From positions 90,381 to 154,380 of the forward strand of contig JABSRP010000003.1 in the NCBI GenBank assembly GCA_013215145.1: a stretch of DNA of 64,000 nt, written 5' to 3'. The notes below the pieces were generated by a model. The model was not told the origin of the DNA, searched no databases, and saw nothing but the letters and a program-made list of their open reading frames with translations. Positions 54,154 through 63,247 of this stretch are shown here, one piece after another (within the stretch, counting starts at the first letter, position 1; every line of letters begins with the position of its first letter). Source of the DNA: Pseudobacteriovorax sp. (lineage in GTDB: Bacteria; Bdellovibrionota_B; Oligoflexia; Oligoflexales; Oligoflexaceae). A program made the translations under genes and the position numbers.

Positions 54154-54956
54154 ACATCACTCTCCGTTTGAAAATAATACACACCAATACCGACTTTTGA
54201 ATGGTGCCTAACGTCTGTCTTTGATTTTTCCTCTGCCAATTGCTTATCGAGATCTTCAAGAAAACACTGCCCCCTATCTTCTAGGAGCCTTTTAAGCTTT
54301 CGTAACGTATCTGGGCTAAATCCGCTGTATTCAACTTTACGCTGAAAGTGAGGTTGCTTTGGATCGATATCGATATTATGGGCAATCGTATCGAGAAACT
54401 GTTCACCATCGGTCCCGAGCATTTTTGTCTTTTCCTGCCCATAGTCTTCGGAGGGAAGATAGGCTCGTTTTTCTAGCCGTAGGTACCGCTTAGAATCCAC
54501 ACTGATCACTCCAATACGCTCCAGTTCCTCATAAATCGTTTTTGCAGAGACATCGCCACTGTACTTTTTTACCAAATCAGAAAAACTAAAATCCTGTCTA
54601 TCAAATAGCAGCTTGCGTGGCTTGCCCGATCCATCTAGAAAGTCTGGATCTCGAATCCATCCACCAATAACTCGTTTAGCTCGATTGACGTTACCCTGAG
54701 CCACAGGAGTAAAGCTATCGTTGAGGCTTTTCAGTCTCGCGACCTCTTTCCTTGAAAGCCCTGTAATGGCCGAGATTCTTGAGGTGGTTTGTTTCTTTTC
54801 GGCAGGCGCGAGATCATGCTCAGCTATATGTACCAAGGTTTGCTTGATAATTTGGCTAATATCAGCAAAACCAAGGCCTCGCCTCAAAAACATTTTAAGG
54901 ATTGGCTTAAGTAGTTGAGCTACTGCGATTCGCAATGTCCCATGATCCGTGTCCAT
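54150..54956 (-). CDS. DUF6502-family putative transcriptional regulator
   Basis: The protein is 268 aa. LLKPILKMFLRRGLGFADIS, SRISAITGLSRKEVARL, NRAKRVIGGWIRDPDFLDGS, FSFSDLVKKYSGDVSAKTIYEEL (spaced as in the family) and LEKRAYLP match DUF6502. The N-terminal part looks like a winged helix or helix-turn-helix. Its partner is a small lipoprotein translated from an ATGA overlap. It is divergent from the vWA-like lipoprotein gene and may control it through the palindrome at 55039. Confidence 0.75.
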   Translation of the reverse strand: MDTDHGTLRIAVAQLLKPILKMFLRRGLGFADISQIIKQTLVHIAEHDLAPAEKKQTTSRISAITGLSRKEVARLKSLNDSFTPVAQGNVNRAKRVIGGWIRDPDFLDGSGKPRKLLFDRQDFSFSDLVKKYSGDVSAKTIYEELERIGVISVDSKRYLRLEKRAYLPSEDYGQEKTKMLGTDGEQFLDTIAHNIDIDPKQPHFQRKVEYSGFSPDTLRKLKRLLEDRGQCFLEDLDKQLAEEKSKTDVRHHSKVGIGVYYFQTESDV

Positions 54957-55038
54957 TGATTCTCTCTGCTCAATTTAATCACGGGATAACCATAAATCAC
55001 TTGCCTTTTTTATGCAATGGGAATATTTTCACAAAAAA

Positions 55039-55056
55039 ATGGGAAATAAATCCCAT
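55039..55056. promoter_or_regulatory. Palindrome between divergent genes (operator candidate)
   Basis: ATGGGAAATAAATCCCAT is a perfect 6+6 bp inverted repeat with a six-base AT spacer, located between the DUF6502 gene and the lipoprotein gene at 55070. A related half-site (ATGGGAATA) occurs at 55016. It could bind the DUF6502 protein. Confidence 0.4.
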
Positions 55057-55069
55057 ATATGGAGGCTTT

Positions 55070-56413
55070 ATGTTTTATTCCCGGTTTAGATCTCTTTATC
55101 TATATGTAATTATTCTATTTATTTGTGGGTGTGCCGGCGGCATGTTACAGAAAAACATCGAGGAAGGTAGGTTGACGCCGGAAAAGGCCTTTGACCTGAA
55201 TGACAATGTTTTAAACGACTACACATTTGGATCTGCCGATTCTAATGGGTTGCGGTTTGATGTGCTATCAAGTCGACAAAGAGTCTGGGTTGACGGGGAC
55301 ACCTTGCAAGTACAAGTCATCGTTGGAGCGGCTGAGTCTAATAAAAAACGCCAAAACCATTTTGTGTTCTATTCTGAGGGGTATCGGGTCAAAGCAAAAT
55401 CTGATGCGGAATTGAACAGGAGGCTACAGACTATTCATAGGGTAGTGCAACGGTACAGTGGCAACGATACCTTTGATACTCCTCATAAAATAAACTTTTG
55501 GAAAGCGCCAAGTCTAATAAATCATCCTCAGGATGGTAATCTTGTCGAGATGCTCTTGAACATAGCAAAATCTTCACAATCACCAGCTCATCGTCATATT
55601 TCCTTACTTCTAGGATCCTTTGATCCGTCGAGAAACGAGGGGCAGAGGCTTATAGATACCATGGATATCCTAAGGGCTCAGGGGTATACGATTTCCATAT
55701 TAGCGCTGGGAAACAACAATGCCTATGGGTTGTTAAGGTCTGCTGTGGGAGACGATCTAAATCTGGCGACCAAAAATTTTGACTATGATAGTTGGTATAG
55801 GCAAATTAAAAGGCATCGCGAATCTGTTGCTTCTGAGCTTAGTTTGGAGATCCCAGAGGTTCCTGGTGCTGGACCTATTGAGGTGTTAGCTCCGGATCGA
55901 GCACAACATTCAGGAAGCTTACAATTTAACTTTAAGCACATGAAGACTGGCGACCAAGAAGTCCTACTTCTTAAACTTCCCATTCGTCCACAAACCGAAG
56001 GCAAAACAATTACCATGACATTCAATCTAAACTATCTCGATAGTCAAACTAAAATATACCGACGAAAACAGCGTAGGTTGGAATTCGACTTTGTCGACAG
56101 AGTTAACAGCCCAGTGCAGTCTCCACCGTTTTCGGTAGGGAAGGCTGTATTAGCTTTGGATACTCATCATACGCTGAAACGTGTGTCTCGATTCGTGGCT
56201 CGTGGACGTCAGCTCAAAGCCATCGCTGCCTTGACCAAACAAAAAAAACAGATTGCCAGCTTCTTGGAACATCATTCCGATGCCGAGTTGCGTACTGATA
56301 CAGAGATTATTGACCGCTATATTCAGTTTCTGTACTCTCATGACAATAGACTGCTTCCTAGCTGGCGGGTGTTCAAAGATATGACCCTTTCAAAACGCTA
56401 TGATAGATTCTGA
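55070..56413 (+). CDS. Lipoprotein with von Willebrand A-like domain
   Basis: The ATG at 55070 follows GGAGG; the longer frame back to 54935 lacks a signal. The product is about 447 aa with a lipoprotein signal (VIILFICGC). The middle resembles a vWA fold (ISLLLGSFDPSRNEGQRLID, TMDILRAQGYTISILALGNN), but the DxSxS metal site is not conserved. A helical C-terminal region follows. Bacterial relatives serve in surface adhesion or assembly. Divergently transcribed from DUF6502. Confidence 0.55.
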   Translation: MFYSRFRSLYLYVIILFICGCAGGMLQKNIEEGRLTPEKAFDLNDNVLNDYTFGSADSNGLRFDVLSSRQRVWVDGDTLQVQVIVGAAESNKKRQNHFVFYSEGYRVKAKSDAELNRRLQTIHRVVQRYSGNDTFDTPHKINFWKAPSLINHPQDGNLVEMLLNIAKSSQSPAHRHISLLLGSFDPSRNEGQRLIDTMDILRAQGYTISILALGNNNAYGLLRSAVGDDLNLATKNFDYDSWYRQIKRHRESVASELSLEIPEVPGAGPIEVLAPDRAQHSGSLQFNFKHMKTGDQEVLLLKLPIRPQTEGKTITMTFNLNYLDSQTKIYRRKQRRLEFDFVDRVNSPVQSPPFSVGKAVLALDTHHTLKRVSRFVARGRQLKAIAALTKQKKQIASFLEHHSDAELRTDTEIIDRYIQFLYSHDNRLLPSWRVFKDMTLSKRYDRF

Positions 56414-56497
56414 GACTTTGGTTTTGATAATGTCTTACTGTTTAAGTTAGGACATAATTCTGAATTTTTCTTAATATTATTGCTAATGGACCTGTTT

Positions 56498-57013
56498 ATG
56501 ACCAATCAAATGACTGCTGATGCTATTATAAAAAAACTTGAACTTCTTCCTCATCCAGAGGGGGGGTACTACAGAGAAACCTACCGTTCGCAGGGCTCCA
56601 TAGACGAAACCTCCCTTCCTGACGATATCCTTGGGCGTCGAGATTATGGGACAGCGATCTATTTTCTGTTGACCGCGGATCAGTCCTCGAAATTTCATCG
56701 TTTGAAATCCGATGAGATTTGGCATTTTCATTTGGGAGACGGGATTGAAATCGTAGAGATTTGCAAAACTGAGAAAAAGCCGATTTCGATAAAAATGGGC
56801 CAAAGAATCTTTGAAGATGAAACACTACAGCATTGTGTTGCTGCTAACACATGGTTTGGTGCAAGGAGTAGGCAGGATAAAGAATCTGCTTATGGTTTTT
56901 CACTGATTAGTTGCACAGTATCTCCGGGGTTTGATTTTCATGATTTTGAACTTGCAGGGGAGGGCTTCGCCGAAGGTATGGAAGGATTGGATGATTTTCG
57001 AGATCTAATTTGA
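56498..57013 (+). CDS. Cupin of the DUF985 family
   Basis: 171 aa from ATG 56498, with a GGA-rich site upstream; ATG 56486 is an alternative. LELLPHPEGGYYRETYRS, TAIYFLLTADQSSKFHRLKS, DEIWHFHLGD and WFGARSRQ are characteristic of DUF985 cupins. The cupin His/Glu residues are present, so metal binding is likely. Reaction unknown. Confidence 0.88.
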   Translation: MTNQMTADAIIKKLELLPHPEGGYYRETYRSQGSIDETSLPDDILGRRDYGTAIYFLLTADQSSKFHRLKSDEIWHFHLGDGIEIVEICKTEKKPISIKMGQRIFEDETLQHCVAANTWFGARSRQDKESAYGFSLISCTVSPGFDFHDFELAGEGFAEGMEGLDDFRDLI

Positions 57014-57168
57014 CAGATTCCTATGTTTCGACTGGTATCTGTTTAGTTACGGCTACATGAATGAGTGGTGTGTGTAGTCGTGCGGAATTCGTTCATCGAG
57101 GACGTATAGATATCTTCCGGTGATTCTAATAAACTAAGGAGGCATAACATAAGATAAGATTTTGTCGA

Positions 57169-58314
57169 ATGAACCTTTCTTGCTACACTTTCATCTCAGT
57201 CATGGCTAACGCCTTAGCCCTTTCCCTTTGTTTGTTATTTTTACAAGGTTGTAGTACCTATCGAATGACCTACGATGCGACATTTTATCTTGATATGGAT
57301 CCTGGCTCGGCAAGCGAATCTCCATTAAACATCAAAGAAAGCTCTAAAGATTCTGTTGAGAAGGATGCCAAGTCTGGGCCGTATTCCTATCGCTACGAAG
57401 ATTCCTATTCAACTGGGTGGTTGATTCCTGCCTGTGTCCTAACATTTGTGTTCTACGGGGGAGCCTGCTGGCTTTATCCAGTCGTCATACCCTTCGAAGA
57501 GGACGAAGAGGCGTTTATCGACGAGGCTCATTCTAAAATGTTAGAGCTATTGGGTCCTTGGGCACCGCTAAATCTCAAAAGCAAAACGGATCGCTATTAT
57601 GAATGGTCAACACGGCCAGCTCGCCTAGTGCTGAAAGATCCGAACCAATACGATATCGTGCGAGGTGTTGCAAAAACCATTGAGCCATTGCAAGTTAGGG
57701 AATTGCAGTTTGATGAATCATCCGATGACGAGTCGATAGAGCAAGATAGAGGTTGGATTAAGCGTCGATTTCATCCCCTTTATCAGCTTGGACTGTATGG
57801 TAAAAATCCCGTGGATCATCGACAATTCCATATTTATGCTCAAATTGGGGCAGGTCGTTCGGTGGCGGTATATTACAAGGTACACCAGCCTTTGTACATC
57901 GGTTTTGAATACACTAAATTCAATGCGAAAGATGGGATAACCTTGAGTTTTCAGGAGCTTATGGCTCGGTATTATCTCATCGGTTCGATCCAGCTAAGCC
58001 TCGGTTATCAACTACGTAAAACCGATTTAAAGCGAGGGGAATATGCCCGAGGACGGCATGAATATGATGCCTCTGGTAGAGTGGATGCAACGGCCACAGT
58101 TTTGGGTTTTGGCTGGGCTACTGAGCTATTAGATTTTGTTTATTTGGGGGTAGAGGTGCTTTCGTATCATCATGCATGGTATCGGAGCGCTGATCTTACT
58201 TACTACTCCGCAAGCGAGGGGGCAACGGAGTCCGATCGCCGGGAGTTTGAAAGAAATTTGGGTGACAGTGACTCTTATGAGTTTTTACAATTGCAGGTAG
58301 GAATCACATTTTGA
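57169..58314 (+). CDS. Envelope lipoprotein of unknown function
   Basis: The protein is 381 aa with a lipoprotein signal (LCLLFLQGCSTYRM), then a short acidic linker and a second hydrophobic segment (WLIPACVLTFVFYGGACWLY). The C-terminal half alternates hydrophobic and polar residues (YLIGSIQLSLGYQL, LDFVYLGVEVLSYHH), suggesting an outer-membrane-type barrel, and it ends in …QVGITF. First gene of a three-gene operon; the next ATG is eight bases after its stop. Confidence 0.6.
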   Translation: MNLSCYTFISVMANALALSLCLLFLQGCSTYRMTYDATFYLDMDPGSASESPLNIKESSKDSVEKDAKSGPYSYRYEDSYSTGWLIPACVLTFVFYGGACWLYPVVIPFEEDEEAFIDEAHSKMLELLGPWAPLNLKSKTDRYYEWSTRPARLVLKDPNQYDIVRGVAKTIEPLQVRELQFDESSDDESIEQDRGWIKRRFHPLYQLGLYGKNPVDHRQFHIYAQIGAGRSVAVYYKVHQPLYIGFEYTKFNAKDGITLSFQELMARYYLIGSIQLSLGYQLRKTDLKRGEYARGRHEYDASGRVDATATVLGFGWATELLDFVYLGVEVLSYHHAWYRSADLTYYSASEGATESDRREFERNLGDSDSYEFLQLQVGITF

Positions 58315-58322
58315 GGTGGCTC

Positions 58323-58826
58323 ATGAAAAACCTATGGCTACTGCTGTGTTTACTCAATTCCAGCTGTGGTTATTATCATTACAGCAACAGTATCGGGCCG
58401 GCCTGTTTTCCAGGCGATGCCTTAGTTGCTACGACGCAGGGACCAAAAAGAATCGCCGAACTTAAGGCTAATGATGAGGTTGTAAGTTTTGATTTTGGTA
58501 ACGAAACCTTCACAATCGCTAAAATCGAGAGCCTCGAAATAAAGCAGGCAAGCTATTTGCTTGAGTTGATATTTGAGTCTGGTACCGTTTTACTGGTAAC
58601 TGCCGATCATCCACTTTTAAAGATCGATTCTGGGGTTAAAGCTTATCAGCGTGCTGATACTCTTGAACCTGGGCATAGGCTTGTTGCTTACAACGATCAA
58701 TTAGTAGCAGAAGATGAGACTATATCAGAAGTAAATAGGATTGAATGGAGTCAGCCAGTCTATAATCTGAAAGTGCGACGTTATGAAAACTTTGTGGTTC
58801 ACGGTATTGTTGCTTACGGTTACTAA
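58323..58826 (+). CDS. Lipoprotein consisting of a Hint (intein-like) domain
   Basis: The ATG at 58323 follows GAGG. It encodes 167 aa with a lipoprotein signal (LLNSSCGYYH). Nearly all the rest is one Hint domain: ACFPGDALVATTQGPKRIAE (Cys28 nucleophile), VTADHPLLK (TxxH block B) and VYNLKVRRYENFVVHGI. The usual terminal His-Asn is absent and the protein ends GIVAYGY, so protein splicing is not expected, but thioester formation or self-cleavage is conceivable. It overlaps the next gene by 44 bp. Confidence 0.75.
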   Translation: MKNLWLLLCLLNSSCGYYHYSNSIGPACFPGDALVATTQGPKRIAELKANDEVVSFDFGNETFTIAKIESLEIKQASYLLELIFESGTVLLVTADHPLLKIDSGVKAYQRADTLEPGHRLVAYNDQLVAEDETISEVNRIEWSQPVYNLKVRRYENFVVHGIVAYGY

Positions 58827-59733
58827 CCCATGGTTCATGGAAACGTCCTATGGTAAGGAGGTTCATGATGCTTCGATGAAGCTATACCTTGAGGGTTATC
58901 AATTGCTTCGAGAGCAAACGAGCTTTGGAATCTTCCATTTAAGTCTTGCTTATGGCCCTATGCGATCCAAAGTTGTCATTGATGTCACGGCAAATCAAAG
59001 GGAAGAAAACTGCAAAAAGGAAACAATCATCCCGGCTCAAAAAGCTTGTGACGAGGACACCATCTTCATTCTGTGGAGCGCATATACTACTGATTGGGGA
59101 TGGATAAAGGCAGGTAGGGGGCTTATTCATCAGACAGGATCCTATTCCCAGGATCATAGCCTACGGATCGCGGAGATTTACCTCCGTACTGACGATGCAC
59201 CCTTGCCTCTCTATTCCGAATTTTTTGAAATAGGGACTAGGATTAGGAACTCAGAGTTTTCTATCCAGTTTTTGGAGGATGTCACCACTGAATTTCCTAG
59301 TACGGGTTATTTTAATAATCGCAATACACAGCCAGTTGGTATATTGCGTGGAGCTCTTGCTACAGATTCTGGCAAATGGCTAGGTGAGTTTGGGCAGTAT
59401 GATCTTAACCATTCGCAGTTTTGGAATCTTAGCTATAGCGTAAGAGCCGATAGGATCGACTTTAAGTTTGGTTTAGGACAGGATCTTCGCTGGACTAAAG
59501 CTAATCTAAAACGCCAGTTTGATGGGACAAACTACGGACAATTCTCTGTTACCGGTGGCTATAAACAGCTTTCTGGATCGTTGGAATTCGTTCGTCGGCA
59601 GACGCAGGATGCTTTTGTTAGTCAGTCTATTGCTACTGTTGATTACAAATTGCTTGAAACATCAAGCCTTTATCTGACTAGTGTTCAAGGATTTCGTAGC
59701 ACGGGCTTTGTTGGATTTAGGCATATTTTGTGA
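58783..59733 (+). CDS. Predicted outer-membrane beta-barrel protein
   Basis: The ATG at 58783 is inside the end of the Hint gene. The product is 316 aa with a signal peptide (LWFTVLLLTVTNPW). The mature protein has many alternating strands (FWNLSYSVRADRIDFKFGLG, YGQFSVTGGYKQLSGSLEFV) and a C-terminal aromatic-rich end, FRSTGFVGFRHIL, consistent with a barrel. No family recognised. Third member of the operon with the Hint lipoprotein, suggesting a common envelope complex. Confidence 0.55.
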   Translation: MKTLWFTVLLLTVTNPWFMETSYGKEVHDASMKLYLEGYQLLREQTSFGIFHLSLAYGPMRSKVVIDVTANQREENCKKETIIPAQKACDEDTIFILWSAYTTDWGWIKAGRGLIHQTGSYSQDHSLRIAEIYLRTDDAPLPLYSEFFEIGTRIRNSEFSIQFLEDVTTEFPSTGYFNNRNTQPVGILRGALATDSGKWLGEFGQYDLNHSQFWNLSYSVRADRIDFKFGLGQDLRWTKANLKRQFDGTNYGQFSVTGGYKQLSGSLEFVRRQTQDAFVSQSIATVDYKLLETSSLYLTSVQGFRSTGFVGFRHIL

Positions 59734-60033
59734 CTTCTCTGTAGCGCAAGCATGAAACCATGAATCTGCTGGGTCTCGATTCACTTCCCATTTATTCTTA
59801 GATTCTAAATGGTTAAGTGCCAGCTAGCTCTTTTAAAAGTTCAAAATATAACCCAGACAAAACCCAATTAATGTAAGTATTTGGTTTTAAAAACTGGTCC
59901 TATTAATTGGACCTGATTTGAGAAGATGTCATTGGTTAGAATTTTGAATCTAGCTTATGTTGTTCAATAGATCTGCATTCTAATCTTTTATCCCTAGATT
60001 GCTAGGCAGCTTGCGTATGATTAGTTTTCTTAA
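59734..60033. other. Convergent intergenic region with solo element end
   Basis: 300 bp. It contains the solo terminal repeat at 59892-59909 and otherwise no gene or clear terminator. Confidence 0.45.
59892..59909 (+). repeat. Solo terminal repeat related to the MITE
   Basis: AACTGGTCCTATTAATTG differs at one base from the end of the MITE at 26625. Followed by GACC, it forms a small GGTCC/GGACC palindrome. No second end was found nearby. Confidence 0.55.
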
Positions 60034-61866
60034 TTATCTTATAGGCAATTTTTTTGCCTCGGGTGCGTTGCGGATTTCAAGCTCTCCCGGTTTCAGATTA
60101 ATGGTCGTAAAACTCTGTTTCATTTCTTTAGGGAGATCATCGAATACATTCTCTTGTAGTACCAATATGTTTTCTGGCATCTGCTGCGTGTATCTAAATA
60201 TATCTTTGCGTGCCGCCTCATATCTTGTTGCAGAGACGATAGCTGGCCCCCAAAGATCATGGCGTATAGACCCTGACTTTGAAAAATAACCCTTCACCTT
60301 TCCTTTAGCAATGCCAATACCACAGTAAACAGGTTCCGAATCACTCAGTTTTGAAAACACTGTAGAGAATGTTCTGATAATTCTTTCAGCTAATTCGACC
60401 GCGCAAGAGGCAGAGTCTCCTTTAATCGACCGAAAGGTAAAGCCTACTGAGCATAGAAAACCGTCACCCATTTCTTTAATCATATAACCGCTGCTTACTA
60501 GTTTTTCAGGATCATAGTGATCCTCCATCATAGTACGGCACTCTCCCATAAACTCTTCCACCAAATCTGCCATTCCGCTAGCCTTAATCTCTGAGCTATT
60601 GATAATGTCAAAGCAAATGACGCAGGCATCGTCTTCTCCTACTGGCATGGTATCTTCTATCTGATGTCCTGTCTGAATCTGCTGCAGCTGATGAGGGAAG
60701 AAAACTTTTGAGAGTTGGCTATAACTATGAGTTAGTTCCTTGTGTTTTTGATTAAGTGTAGCATAACTTCGTTTTCTATCTTGCTCGGTATCCCAAATCT
60801 TTTTTCCAAGAGCGAGGAGCATAAGAATATTCTCAGTAACTGCTCCTATAAAAGCAATATCCTGTGGAATCTTTTCGAAACCGACAGAACTTCGTAGTAG
60901 GAATGCTACGACGGAAACGAGAAATATATTATAGGCTAAAATGTATATTCCAACGTGACTTTTGCGATACTTATAGAATGCATGAATGGAAACGATGCTG
61001 CAAATTATAGAGATAACTGCAGCGCTAGGAACCATGATTCTTATAGTTAGGCTCGAATGAACGAATGTTAAGCTGATAATAAATGTCGTATACGCTGCTA
61101 ATGCAGTAAAGAACTTGTATAGTCTTGGGTGTTTCTGCTCTGATACGACGAATTTTTGGGTAAACAGAATACAAAATAGCATACTCAAGGGTGGGAAAAT
61201 ATCCCCACCATCAGAAAATATTGTCAAAGCAAAGAGTCCAGACTCAAAAAGAGCGAATGCCCAAATGGATAAAATATAGCCAAGGTAGTAGGCGTAGATT
61301 TTTTCTTTATATGCTATAAGAAGCATCAGACTGAAGAATATGCTCATGGCAATAGTGGTTGAGAATACAGAAAATTTCAGGACTTCTGTTTGTACGCTAG
61401 AATTGTATGTGTGAAAGCTTGGCCAAAAACCCCATGTAATCATTTGCGGGGTATCGATTTTTTTTCGAATAAATATGGTCTTCGATGTGAAAGCAGGGAC
61501 GTTTATCAAAGTATGGCGTTTTCCTAAGGTATCCTCTCGCTGAAAACGGGAAATTAATGAGTTGTTGTCATAAATTTCAAGTATCTTACTAAGATTTTCT
61601 GAGTCTGCAAAAATAACCTGTCGACTTTGACTTTCTTTATTCTCAAGATCAACACGGAACCAAACAACCTCATTGATAAATCCAAGGACTATGTTGGGGC
61701 TAGCACCTTCAATAAATTTTTTTTGAAATGGATTAGAACGTACCTCGTCTGGTGAGGCATCGCCAATATAATAGTAGGTCTCAAATCCCGTTGGATCGTG
61801 CCAACTCTGTTCTTGGGATATGTCTATGCCTGCAAAGCAAACTGCTGCTGGTATCGACCACAACAA
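60034..61866 (-). CDS. 7TMR-DISM class III adenylate cyclase, 5' end abutting IS91
   Basis: From TTG 61866 the protein is 610 aa: short signal (LLWSIPAAVCFAG), DISM domain (about 20-170), about seven helices (about 175-365), linker FFPHQLQQIQTGHQIEDTMP and cyclase domain with CFDIINSS, IKEMGDGFLCSVG and HDLWGPAIVSATRYE. Lys and Asp favour ATP; the Asn is Val. The frame continues upstream as KKYTNYFPQRLLRASLLWS, a better signal-peptide n-region, to a stop at about 61908, without an ATG. IS91 copy B begins at 61919, so the native start codon was probably removed. Expression is doubtful. Confidence 0.8.
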   Translation of the reverse strand: MLWSIPAAVCFAGIDISQEQSWHDPTGFETYYYIGDASPDEVRSNPFQKKFIEGASPNIVLGFINEVVWFRVDLENKESQSRQVIFADSENLSKILEIYDNNSLISRFQREDTLGKRHTLINVPAFTSKTIFIRKKIDTPQMITWGFWPSFHTYNSSVQTEVLKFSVFSTTIAMSIFFSLMLLIAYKEKIYAYYLGYILSIWAFALFESGLFALTIFSDGGDIFPPLSMLFCILFTQKFVVSEQKHPRLYKFFTALAAYTTFIISLTFVHSSLTIRIMVPSAAVISIICSIVSIHAFYKYRKSHVGIYILAYNIFLVSVVAFLLRSSVGFEKIPQDIAFIGAVTENILMLLALGKKIWDTEQDRKRSYATLNQKHKELTHSYSQLSKVFFPHQLQQIQTGHQIEDTMPVGEDDACVICFDIINSSEIKASGMADLVEEFMGECRTMMEDHYDPEKLVSSGYMIKEMGDGFLCSVGFTFRSIKGDSASCAVELAERIIRTFSTVFSKLSDSEPVYCGIGIAKGKVKGYFSKSGSIRHDLWGPAIVSATRYEAARKDIFRYTQQMPENILVLQENVFDDLPKEMKQSFTTINLKPGELEIRNAPEAKKLPIR

Positions 61867-62050
61867 TGAGGCGCGAAGCAGTCTTTGAGGAAAATAGTTA
61901 GTATATTTCTTAGCTTATGTTCTTAGTATGAGAACTGGCGTTTTCAACGAGTTTTAGATATCGACTGATTAGTGGCATGATTACAGTACGATGCGCTACG
62001 TTCAATGGTGCTGTTATAATAGCCTAGGACATTTTTAAAAGGCTGATCCT

Positions 62051-63183
62051 ATGGCTAATGATTTCCTTAAGATATTTTCGGATGGTTGGGAAAGATTTAA
62101 ATCGGCAGTTCCTTCCTATGATAAGCCTCACTACAATAAGCAGGTTGAAGCTGTCCTACGCTGTGGCGATCCAGTATTTGGTTTTTCTCAATATCTTTGC
62201 CTTAATTGCGGCAAGGATAGTCGTATAGTAGCTCATTCCTGCAAGAGCAAATTTTGTTTGAGGTGCGGGAGAGTTGATGGTGAGAACTTTGCTCAGTCTA
62301 TAGCCGCTAAACTATATGAAGATGTTGATTATCGCCACGTTGTACTGACAATTCCGGCCCAGTTCAGAACGATCTTTTATAAGAATAGATTTACAGGGGA
62401 TTTGTACAGCGCATTCATATCAATGGGATGGAAGTTTGTAAAAAGTTTTATAGAAAAATGTCTGGCGGGATAAGCATTGATGGCAAATGGATTTCTTTAA
62501 AAAGGTTTGATTTTTCTATACTCAATCGCACTTGGAAGAAGGTACTTCTTGCTGGTATGAGAAAGTGGGATGAGTCAGGCGATTTCGAAGTAGTATTTCT
62601 GGAAGTCGAGTCTAAGTATAAAGGTTTCTATGCCCACATTGATGTGAATCCGGCTCCAAAGAAAAAGCGCAATCTAATCCGCTATTTGAGCAAATATCTT
62701 TGTCGGCCTCAGATCAGTTTAAAGCGGCTATTGAAATACAGCTCGAGAAGTGACGAGGTGGTGTATAAATACAACAGTCATAGTTCGGGGAAAAGTGAGG
62801 TAGAGCGAACTAGTGTCATTAAGTTTATTGGCCGGATGGTTCAGCAGATTCTTCCTCCAAGATTTAAGCGAATTCGTTACTACGGCCTCCAGTCTCCGAG
62901 TAATCGGAGTAGGCTCACAGCAAAGGTCTGCGAGGCAGTAGGGCGCTTGGTACTTCTGCCAGAAATAGAAAGACGATCTGCGGTGCCAGTGAGATCAAGC
63001 TACAAAAACCTGATAGAGCTGTGGTGGGGTGAAGATCCTTTTCGCTGCAAAGAGTGTGGGCGCCAGATGGATCTTGCTCGTATGTGGAAGTTTGGCAAGG
63101 GCTGGGTTTTCAATATATTTGAGCGGCTGTTTGGCTATGACCTTGGTCCACCTGGTCATCTTCCTGACTTTTGCTATGGCTAA
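62051..63183 (+). pseudogene. IS91 Y2-type transposase with deleted HUH motif
   Basis: The N-terminal part (zinc finger, RHVVLTIPAQFR) and the C-terminal part (IRYLSKYLCRPQIS to PPGHLPDFCYG) are preserved, but about 94 bp near 62453 are missing relative to copy A. This removes the HLHIM catalytic histidines and shifts the frame (…FIEKCLAG, stop). The first half ends at 62473 and the rest reads from 62428 in another frame. The protein cannot be active. Confidence 0.85.
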
Positions 63184-63247
63184 AGAAGTCATCCCAATGG
63201 CGTGAATGTCTCTTCCATTGATTCAAAAAGGCGTATAGTTTTTTGGG

